From Bacillota bacterium (GTDB taxonomy: Bacteria > Bacillota > Clostridia > Clostridiales > Clostridiaceae): a DNA stretch of 5,740 nt. The stretch lies in the NCBI GenBank assembly GCA_023427705.1, contig JAEZAL010000160.1, positions 1 to 5,740 on the forward strand, in the 5' to 3' direction. Below are positions 1-5,090 of this stretch, one piece after another. The notes beneath the pieces were generated by a model. That model was not told where the DNA came from. It saw nothing but the letters and a program-made list of their open reading frames with translations, and did not search any database. Position numbers and translations under genes: made by a program. The stretch's first letter is position 1. Each line of letters starts with the position of its first letter.

Positions 1-290
1 ATATGATGGAGTATAGCGATAAATTAAAAAATATTGCTGAAGAATATGAGAAAAATGGCGATAAGTATGTTTTTCTTGTAGATCTTTATGGGGCTACTCC
101 TTTTAATGCTTCTGCTGCTGCTTTAGCAAATTTCAATACTAAAATTATATCAGGTGTAAATTTAGGCTTATTATTAGAATTATTAGTAGGAAGAGATTTT
201 TCGGAAGATTATGATTTGCTTCTTGAAGAAAGCCTTGAAAAAGCTAAAGATAATATGAAAATCATAGGTATAAAGGAAATGTTTGAATAG
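1..290 (+). CDS. PTS mannose-family EIIA component, 5'-truncated by window edge
   Basis: This is the C-terminal ~95 residues of a cytoplasmic PTS EIIA of the mannose (EIIA-Man) fold, which passes phosphate from HPr to EIIB. The visible part has the family signature VDLYGATPFNAS (about residues 26-37 of the fragment), matching the VDxxGGxPFN segment that follows the central strand, and then SGVNLGLLLELL (50-61), matching the SGVNLPMLLE helix start. Family members are about 135-145 residues, so roughly 40-50 residues are missing. The phosphorylated His near the N terminus lies outside the window. The tandem ATGs at positions 3-8 are internal codons, not a start. The reading frame is open to the left edge, and the TAG stop is followed directly by the EIIB ribosome site. 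The family call is firm; sugar specificity cannot be read from this domain. Confidence 0.93.
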   Translation, partial: MMEYSDKLKNIAEEYEKNGDKYVFLVDLYGATPFNASAAALANFNTKIISGVNLGLLLELLVGRDFSEDYDLLLEESLEKAKDNMKIIGIKEMFE

Positions 291-302
291 GGGGAGATAC
301 AT

Positions 303-785
303 ATGTTAACACTAGCTCGTTGTGATGATAGATTAATTCATGGACAATGTATGACAGTTATTATTAAGGAGTATGATATCGAGAGAATATTAGTTGTTGA
401 TGATTTTACTGCTAAAAATCCAATTTTAAAAACAGTATTTCAAAAAGCAATGCCATCAGAATTAAAGGGTGATGTTTATACTATAAAGGATTCTGTGCCA
501 GAAATTACTGAAGCAATGAATAACGATGAGAGAACATTATTACTTATGAAGAATCCTATAGTTTATATGAATTTAAGAAAGGAAGTTGCTAATCTTCCAT
601 TGGAGCTTAATATTGGACCTATGAGTAATAGAAGGGGAACAACTCCTGCTACACAAACAGCCCATTTGCTTCCTCAAGAGGCGGATGCAATTAAGGAATT
701 GACAGAAGAAGGTGTCCATGTTTATTTTAGACAAGTACCTTCACAAAAAACCGTTGAATGGGATGAAGTCAAAGATAAATTTTAA
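303..785 (+). CDS. PTS mannose-family EIIB component
   Basis: This 160-residue cytoplasmic EIIB accepts phosphate from EIIA and transfers it to the sugar during transport through EIIC/EIID. Near the N terminus is the hallmark CDDRLIHGQ motif, in which His13 is the expected phosphorylated residue. The NIGPMSNRRGTT segment (about residues 103-114) corresponds to the conserved glycine-rich N(I/V)GG-like loop of the family, with GP in place of the usual GG. Length is normal for a stand-alone EIIB (about 155-165 residues). The start at ATG 303 is supported by a GGGGAGA ribosome site 12 bases upstream, immediately after the EIIA stop. EIIC follows after 28 bases. The mannose/sorbose/N-acetylgalactosamine PTS class is clear; the exact substrate is inferred only from the downstream enzymes. 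Confidence 0.95.
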   Translation: MLTLARCDDRLIHGQCMTVIIKEYDIERILVVDDFTAKNPILKTVFQKAMPSELKGDVYTIKDSVPEITEAMNNDERTLLLMKNPIVYMNLRKEVANLPLELNIGPMSNRRGTTPATQTAHLLPQEADAIKELTEEGVHVYFRQVPSQKTVEWDEVKDKF

Positions 786-813
786 ATTCTAAATAAAAAA
801 AGGAGGAATAAAA

Positions 814-1572
814 ATGACCTTATTTCAAGCTTTAATAATTGGATTATTAGGATGGATGAGTTCTATATATTCTCCTGTTCTTGTTGGAGGACTAGGTGGA
901 TGGTACACACTTGGAAGACCTTTAGTTTCCGGTATGGTTATAGGACTTATTTTAGGAGATGTTAAAACTGGTATTATTCTAGGAGCAGCAATACAATCTT
1001 TATATATTGGACTTGTTACTCCAGGTGGATCAATGCCATCAGATGTTAACTTTGCAGCATGGATAGGTATTCCATTAGCATTAGTGGCTGGAGCTGGAAC
1101 AGAATATGCTCTTGCAATATCAGTACCACTAAGTGTCTTAGGAGTAGCTGCAGCATATGCAACAGTTTCTGTTAACTTATATTTTGTTCATAAACAAGAT
1201 GCATTAATAGAGGCTGGAGAGCTGGAAAAGGCAATAAATATACCTATAATTGGACAAATTACAAATTTTGTAGCTAGATTTTCTCTAATATTCCTTATTA
1301 ATTATTTTGGTGCAGATTTTGCAACTAATATTATTAATGTAATGCCAGAGTGGTTATCAACTATACTTCAAATGTTCGCACCAATGTTACCTTTAATAGG
1401 TTTTACTCTTTTATTAAAGATGATAGTAAAGAAGAAATTAGATTTAATTTTCTTTGTATTTGGCTTCTTCTTAGTAGCAGTTATGAAATTAGATATGATA
1501 TCAATAGTTATATTAGGAGCTTTATTAGCTTATGTATTATATAAGAGCAATAATAAGGAGGTGTCCTTATAA
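814..1572 (+). CDS. PTS mannose-family EIIC component (membrane channel)
   Basis: This is a 252-residue integral membrane EIIC which, with EIID, forms the sugar-translocating unit of a mannose-family PTS. It is highly hydrophobic almost throughout. Family features include RPLVSGMVIGLILGD (residues 35-49), GAAIQSLYIG (57-66) and the GGSMPSD loop (71-77), which aligns with the G-G-x-x-P-x-D loop of the AgaC/SorC group. A charged cytoplasmic stretch (about 126-139) separates the two hydrophobic halves, and the C terminus is a short basic/polar tail. The ATG at 814 is preceded by a textbook AGGAGG at 801-806. The stop codon shares its last base with the EIID start, and the EIID ribosome site lies inside the last codons of this gene, so the two are probably translated together. 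A shadow frame inside 1350-1544 is not a gene. Confidence 0.95.
   Translation: MTLFQALIIGLLGWMSSIYSPVLVGGLGGWYTLGRPLVSGMVIGLILGDVKTGIILGAAIQSLYIGLVTPGGSMPSDVNFAAWIGIPLALVAGAGTEYALAISVPLSVLGVAAAYATVSVNLYFVHKQDALIEAGELEKAINIPIIGQITNFVARFSLIFLINYFGADFATNIINVMPEWLSTILQMFAPMLPLIGFTLLLKMIVKKKLDLIFFVFGFFLVAVMKLDMISIVILGALLAYVLYKSNNKEVSL
1555..1563 (+). promoter_or_regulatory. Ribosome-binding site of EIID inside the EIIC gene
   Basis: AAGGAGGTG is a near-perfect Shine-Dalgarno sequence embedded in the final codons of EIIC, 8 bases before the EIID start. Together with the TAATG stop-start junction it fixes the EIID start at 1572 and implies coupled translation of the two membrane subunits, which act in one complex. 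Confidence 0.85.
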
Positions 1573-2399
1573 TGGCTGAAGAAAAAAGCAAATTATCAAA
1601 AAAAGTAATAAGAAAGGCTTATTGGGATTGGATGTTCTTTAATCTTTCAGTTCAAAACTTTGAGAGAATGGAAGGTCCTGGTATTGTAAGAATGCTTGGA
1701 CAAGTTAAAGATGATTTATATCCTAATGACAAAAAGGCTCAACAAGAAATGCTACAAAGACATACAATATTCTTTAATACAGAACCATATCTTGGTTGTA
1801 TTGTACCAGGTATAGTTCTTGGTATGGAAGGAGAAAAAGCTGATGGTGGAGAGGTAGATGAAGAATTTATCAACTCTATTAAAACAGCACTTATGGGACC
1901 TTTTGCTGGAATAGGAGATTCTCTTCTTCCAGGTACTTTAATACCAATATTACTTTCTATAGGAATGGGGCTATGTAAAAATGGCGAAATTATAGGACCG
2001 TTGTTTTATGTTATAGCATTTTTAGGAAGTATGTTCCCTATTACTTGGTTATTATTTTCTTATGGTGCTAAGACTGGTGCAAATGCCGCTCAAACAGTAT
2101 TAGAAAGTGGCATTAAAGATAAAGTAACAAATGCAGCAGGAATCATTGGATTAGTTACTGTTGGTGCAATTACAGCATCTTATGCAAATATTAAAATTGG
2201 ACTAGTTTATGCTGCAGGTGAAATGACAGTAAATGTTGGGGAAATTATTGAAGGCTTATTCCCTAAAATGCCAGTTCTAATTATGGCATTTATAACTTAT
2301 CATTTAATGGTTAATAAAAAATGGTCAGTTGGTAAAATGATGTTATTATTTTTAATTTTATCTATAGTAGGTTACTTTACTAAGATACTTGTTTTATAA
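1572..2399 (+). CDS. PTS mannose-family EIID component
   Basis: This 275-residue membrane subunit is found only in mannose-family PTS transporters and pairs with EIIC to bind and move the sugar. It starts with a basic, mostly cytoplasmic region. The conserved EIID signatures follow: WDWMFFNLSVQNFERMEG (residues 18-35), RHTIFFNTEPYLG (63-75, the HxxFFNTxP motif), and MGPFAGIGDSL (108-118, the GPLAGVGD motif). After these come hydrophobic segments at about 121-135, 140-163, 186-205 and 233-247, plus a final anchor at about 255-274. Length matches the family (about 265-285). The start overlaps the EIIC stop by one base and has a strong ribosome site. nanE follows after 42 bases with its own ribosome site, so co-transcription is likely. 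Confident as EIID; specificity unknown. Confidence 0.95.
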   Translation: MAEEKSKLSKKVIRKAYWDWMFFNLSVQNFERMEGPGIVRMLGQVKDDLYPNDKKAQQEMLQRHTIFFNTEPYLGCIVPGIVLGMEGEKADGGEVDEEFINSIKTALMGPFAGIGDSLLPGTLIPILLSIGMGLCKNGEIIGPLFYVIAFLGSMFPITWLLFSYGAKTGANAAQTVLESGIKDKVTNAAGIIGLVTVGAITASYANIKIGLVYAAGEMTVNVGEIIEGLFPKMPVLIMAFITYHLMVNKKWSVGKMMLLFLILSIVGYFTKILVL

Positions 2400-2441
2400 A
2401 AGTAAGGCTTATATATTAGGTAATTGTGAGAGGAGTCTAAA

Positions 2442-3158
2442 ATGAAAGAATCAGTAAGAAAGTTGCAAAATGGAATTATTATTTCTTGTCAGGCTTATGA
2501 GGACACGCCTCTTTATGGTGCGGATTATATGAAAAAAATGGCTGAATCTGCAATCATTGGAGGAGCAAATGGGATAAGAGCATGTTGGCCACAAGATATT
2601 AAAGCAATAAGAAGCATAACTGATTTACCTATAGTTGGTATAAATAAAGTTATAAGTGATAAAGACCCATTAACTAATGTGTTTATCACTCCAACTTTTG
2701 AATCTGCTGCCGAAGTAATAGAAGCAGGAGCAGATATACTAGGCTTAGATTGCACAATTCGTGAAAGCCGTGGCTTTGATGAACTTTGTAATTTGTTAAA
2801 TAAAATTAGAGACAGATATCCTGAAATTGCAATAATGGCAGATTTGGCTACTTTAAATGAAGGTATTAAAGTAGCAGAAACAGGTCTTGTAGATATTATA
2901 TCTACAACGCTATCAGGTTACACTTTAGAATCTTTAGGCAGTCAAAAAGATGGTCCAGACATAGAACTTTTGGAAGAATTAAAGAAAAAAGTGGATTTAC
3001 CTATTAACTGTGAAGGCAGGATATGGGAACTAGCAGATTTAGAAAGTGTGCTTAATTCAGGAGCAGATATGGTAACAATAGGAACAGCAGTAACAAGACC
3101 ACATCTAATAACTAATAGGTTCGTTAAATTTAATTTGGAATATCAAAAACATAAATAA
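2442..3158 (+). CDS. nanE: Putative N-acetylmannosamine-6-phosphate 2-epimerase (NanE family)
   Basis: This cytoplasmic TIM-barrel enzyme is expected to convert ManNAc-6-P to GlcNAc-6-P. Recognisable family landmarks are SCQA (Gln17), GIRA (Arg46), PIVGINK (Lys69, at the position of the catalytic Lys of NanE), LDCTIR (Asp103, Thr105, Arg107), MADLATLNEG (Asp134), TTLSGYT (155-161), NCEGRI (Glu191, Arg193) and the phosphate-binding end GTAVTRP (214-220). At 238 residues it is slightly longer than typical NanE (about 220-230), with a few extra residues after the catalytic Lys and a C-terminal tail. Departures from consensus include GINKV where GIIKR is usual and loss of the RP after the DxTxR motif. 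The start at ATG 2442 is backed by AGGAG at 2431-2435. Its place between a PTS and nagA fits a route in which the PTS supplies the phosphorylated substrate. Family call strong; exact substrate inferred. Confidence 0.9.
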   Translation: MKESVRKLQNGIIISCQAYEDTPLYGADYMKKMAESAIIGGANGIRACWPQDIKAIRSITDLPIVGINKVISDKDPLTNVFITPTFESAAEVIEAGADILGLDCTIRESRGFDELCNLLNKIRDRYPEIAIMADLATLNEGIKVAETGLVDIISTTLSGYTLESLGSQKDGPDIELLEELKKKVDLPINCEGRIWELADLESVLNSGADMVTIGTAVTRPHLITNRFVKFNLEYQKHK

Positions 3159-3177
3159 AAAAGACTATTAAAAGTAT

Positions 3178-3256
3178 AATGTAGAAATGTAGAGGATAGG
3201 ATGTTGAGGGTTTCTGAATTAATATGAAATCACACCTCAACTCTACATTCTACATT
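3178..3256 (+). promoter_or_regulatory. Long imperfect RNA hairpin between nanE and nagA
   Basis: The gap between nanE and nagA contains an inverted repeat. Positions 3178-3194 pair with 3241-3256 (16 base pairs, one bulged A at 3185). After a 9-base bulge (3195-3203) the stem continues with TTGAGG 3204-3209 pairing with CCTCAA 3235-3240, and a short TTTC/GAAA helix (3211-3214 with 3226-3229) is possible in the loop. Each outer arm is itself a tandem duplication of the unit ATGTAGA or its complement. No clean U-tract follows (ATTTTATATTT), so a full terminator is unlikely. It may be an mRNA processing or stability element, a leaky attenuator, part of a switch controlling nagA, or a copy of a dispersed palindromic repeat. 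The pairing is seen directly; the role is inference. Confidence 0.6.
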
Positions 3257-3275
3257 TTATATTTATATTGAGGTG
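3233..3275 (+). promoter_or_regulatory. Candidate ribosome-site-sequestering helix of nagA
   Basis: CACCTCAA at 3233-3240 is an exact 8-base reverse complement of TTGAGGTG at 3268-3275, which contains the nagA Shine-Dalgarno sequence. Pairing them would close a 27-base loop and hide the ribosome site. The same CCTCAA bases are used by the alternative long hairpin with TTGAGG 3204-3209, so the two folds exclude each other. This layout is compatible with translational control of nagA, but the 8-base match alone does not prove it. Confidence 0.4.
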
Positions 3276-3281
3276 AAGTCT

Positions 3282-4409
3282 ATGATAATACAAAGTAAAA
3301 ATGTATGGTTACATGAGGAGTTTGTAGCAGCTCAATTAACAATTGAAGGAAACAAAATTATTAAGATTGAAGAATATAATAAAGAAATTTCAGATGTTGA
3401 TTATGGAGAAAATTATATTCTTCCAGGCTTTATTGATATACATAGTCATGGTTATGGAAAAATAAGTGCATCAAAATCATCATCAGAGGAATTAGTTAAG
3501 TGGAAGAGATATTTACCAGAAGAAGGGGTTACTTCATTTTTGCCAGCAGTTGAAACTCAATCTGAAGCTGATAATATAAAAGCATATAAAAATATAGTTA
3601 CTGCTATGAGTAATAGTGAGGGGGCAGAGATTTTAGGAATATATATGGAGGGAAACTTTATTTCTGAAAAGACTAGAGGGGCTCAATGTAAAGATTTTAT
3701 AGTAAAGCCTTCTGTAGATGTTCTTAAAAAATATATTGAGGCTTCTAATAATAATTTAAAGCTTATATGTATTGCCCCAGAAGAAGATGAAGGTTTTAAG
3801 GTTTGTGAATATGCAAGTAGCAAAGGTATAAGGGTAAGTGTTGGACATAGTAATGCTACTTATAAGATTATAAAAGATGCTATGAACCATGGAGCTGTCG
3901 CTATAACTCATACTTATAATGGCTGTCCAAGGTTTCATCATAGAGAAGTTGGAGTAATAGGTGCAGCTATGGATATAGATGATCTATATGCTGAAATTAT
4001 TGGAGATGGTAGGCATGTTTCCTGGGAGGCTGTTAGAATACTAGGTAAGCTTAAGGGGAAGGACAAACTTATATTAGTTAGTGATGCTTTTCCATTAAAG
4101 GGGTATAAGGGGGAATTACCTCTAGGAGTTACAAGAACTGATGATGGTCAATTTGTAAATAGTGAAGGTAATCTTTGTGGATCTTCATTAAAGATAAATG
4201 AGGGGATAAATAATTTAATTAAAAAAGCTAAGCTTCCTTTAGTAACAGCAATTAATTCTGCAACTATTAACCCAGCCAAAATATTAGGTATAAATAATAA
4301 TAAAGGGTCTATTGAGATAAATAAAGATGCAGATTTAGTAATAACAAATTCAGATTTTAAAGTTATGTGGACATATTGTAAGGGCAGAGAGGTTTATAAT
4401 GGTGAATAG
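3282..4409 (+). CDS. nagA: N-acetylglucosamine-6-phosphate deacetylase (NagA family)
   Basis: This 375-residue cytoplasmic amidohydrolase removes acetate from GlcNAc-6-P to give GlcN-6-P. Landmarks are PGFIDIHSHG (residues 48-57, metal His54/His56), GIYMEGNFIS (119-128, metal Glu123), VGHSNATY (187-194, His189), ITHTYNG (208-214, His210), FHHREVGVIGAA (218-229), GDGRHV (241-246, His245), LVSDAF (265-270, catalytic Asp268), GSSLKINEG (300-308) and the C-terminal NPAKILGI...KGSIEINKDADLVI that completes the small beta-sandwich domain. The start is placed at ATG 3282, six bases after GAGGTG (3270-3275); the GTG at 3273 lies inside that ribosome site and is rejected. Length is normal. Several consensus residues differ (Y for H before the MEG, N for P after it, V for P after HRE), so a relative acting on another N-acetylhexosamine-6-P, such as GalNAc-6-P, is possible. 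The neighbouring nanE favours GlcNAc-6-P. Confidence 0.9.
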   Translation: MIIQSKNVWLHEEFVAAQLTIEGNKIIKIEEYNKEISDVDYGENYILPGFIDIHSHGYGKISASKSSSEELVKWKRYLPEEGVTSFLPAVETQSEADNIKAYKNIVTAMSNSEGAEILGIYMEGNFISEKTRGAQCKDFIVKPSVDVLKKYIEASNNNLKLICIAPEEDEGFKVCEYASSKGIRVSVGHSNATYKIIKDAMNHGAVAITHTYNGCPRFHHREVGVIGAAMDIDDLYAEIIGDGRHVSWEAVRILGKLKGKDKLILVSDAFPLKGYKGELPLGVTRTDDGQFVNSEGNLCGSSLKINEGINNLIKKAKLPLVTAINSATINPAKILGINNNKGSIEINKDADLVITNSDFKVMWTYCKGREVYNGE

Positions 4410-4932
4410 TATGAACGGTGTATTTAAATTTGCAATAAGTAAAGAGGAATATTTAGAGTTTTTAAGATTTAGATATGGACTTTCTAATGAAAGCAAAAAT
4501 AGAAAGCTATGGATAACTACTTCTATACCAACATTAATAATTGTAAGCAATATTTTCTTTAAATTGTATAATAAATGGCAATATATTTTACTATCAGTTC
4601 TCTTAATTACTCTTTGGATATTTTTTGCTGTACCAAGGATTTGCAAATGGATTTTAGAAAAACAATTTAATGAAAGTATTTTTGAAAGGATTAATATAAA
4701 GGCCTTTGAAAGTATTACAGCTGAATTTAGAGATAAGAATATTGTTATTAAGGATAGAGGTAAGAATATAGAGATAGATTACAATAGTGTATTGAAGATA
4801 ATTCCTATAAATAATATGTTCGTTATTTTATATAAGGGTAATGGAGTAATTTTATTACCTTATCGTGCTTTTAAAGAAGATAAAGATATAAAGGAATTTT
4901 TAATGGATATTGAAAAGAAAATATGTATTTAA
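4399..4932 (+). CDS. YcxB-like two-helix membrane protein of unknown function
   Basis: This 177-residue protein has a polar N-terminal segment (about 1-36), two hydrophobic membrane helices (about 38-55 and 60-79) joined by a short KLYNKW turn, and a cytoplasmic C-terminal domain (about 100-175). That domain resembles the YcxB-like family: a strand-rich region EFRDKNIVIKDRG, an IDYNSVLKIIPINNMFVILY core, then the typical LLPYRAFKEDKDIKEFL ending. Function of this family is not established. The ATG at 4399 overlaps the nagA end by 11 bases and follows GAGAGG (4387-4392) at a 6-base spacing. ATG 4411, with the weaker GGTGA at 4401-4405, is an alternative start that removes four residues. The overlap implies coupling to nagA and the terminator follows directly, making this the last gene of the operon. 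Any link to amino-sugar use is only by position. Confidence 0.8.
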   Translation: MVNSMNGVFKFAISKEEYLEFLRFRYGLSNESKNRKLWITTSIPTLIIVSNIFFKLYNKWQYILLSVLLITLWIFFAVPRICKWILEKQFNESIFERINIKAFESITAEFRDKNIVIKDRGKNIEIDYNSVLKIIPINNMFVILYKGNGVILLPYRAFKEDKDIKEFLMDIEKKICI

Positions 4933-4947
4933 AAGATTTAAATGATG

Positions 4948-5002
4948 AAAGATATAATATTATTACCATAAGGTAAATAATTTATATCTTTTTTATTTTT
5001 TT
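4948..5002 (+). terminator. Rho-independent terminator closing the amino-sugar operon
   Basis: A strong hairpin starts 15 bases after the stop of the YcxB-like gene. Positions 4948-4957 pair with 4982-4991, 4959-4962 with 4978-4981, and 4963-4967 with 4972-4976, around the tetraloop ATAA (4968-4971), with single bulges at 4958 and 4977. The 3' arm runs into a T-rich tract (4989-5002, interrupted by one A). The stem is AT-rich but long (about 19 pairs), as is usual in clostridia. Confidence 0.88.
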
Positions 5003-5076
5003 ATAAAAAATTTTTCTCAATTTTATTCTAAAGAGGGTACTTATTTAATGACAGGCTATTCAAGATTAAGAATTAT

Positions 5077-5082
5077 GGAGGT
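5077..5082 (+). promoter_or_regulatory. Ribosome-binding site of the replication-like gene
   Basis: GGAGGT lies 8 bases before ATG 5091 and fixes the start of the last, edge-truncated gene. The 5003-5090 spacer between the terminator and this gene is very AT-rich; no convincing -35/-10 pair was found by eye, although a promoter for the gene is expected there. Confidence 0.8.
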
Positions 5083-5090
5083 TATTAAAT

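Noticed and set aside
1350..1544. 64-codon + strand frame within EIIC
   Set aside because: It is a shadow frame inside a clear EIIC gene, with no ribosome site and no recognisable protein features.
2525..2755. 76-codon minus-strand frame inside nanE
   Set aside because: Antisense shadow of a gene whose + strand product has clear NanE motifs.
3175..3180. Perfect TATAAT that could be a -10 box for a nagA promoter
   Set aside because: No TTGACA-like element sits 16-18 bases upstream and there is no extended -10 TG. In this AT-rich DNA such hexamers are common, and the bases overlap the hairpin arm.
3178..3256. Intergenic hairpin as a full rho-independent terminator
   Set aside because: The 3' side lacks a continuous T-tract, and the downstream genes have no clear promoter of their own, so complete termination here would silence nagA.
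3273..3281. GTG start for nagA giving three extra residues
   Set aside because: The GTG is part of the GAGGTG ribosome-binding site itself. ATG 3282 has ideal spacing and gives the usual NagA N terminus.
3756..3941. 61-codon minus-strand frame inside nagA
   Set aside because: Antisense shadow of conserved nagA coding sequence; no independent support.
4350..4646. 98-codon minus-strand frame across the nagA/YcxB-like junction
   Set aside because: It lies opposite two well-supported + strand genes, and its hydrophobic look follows from AT-rich antisense composition.
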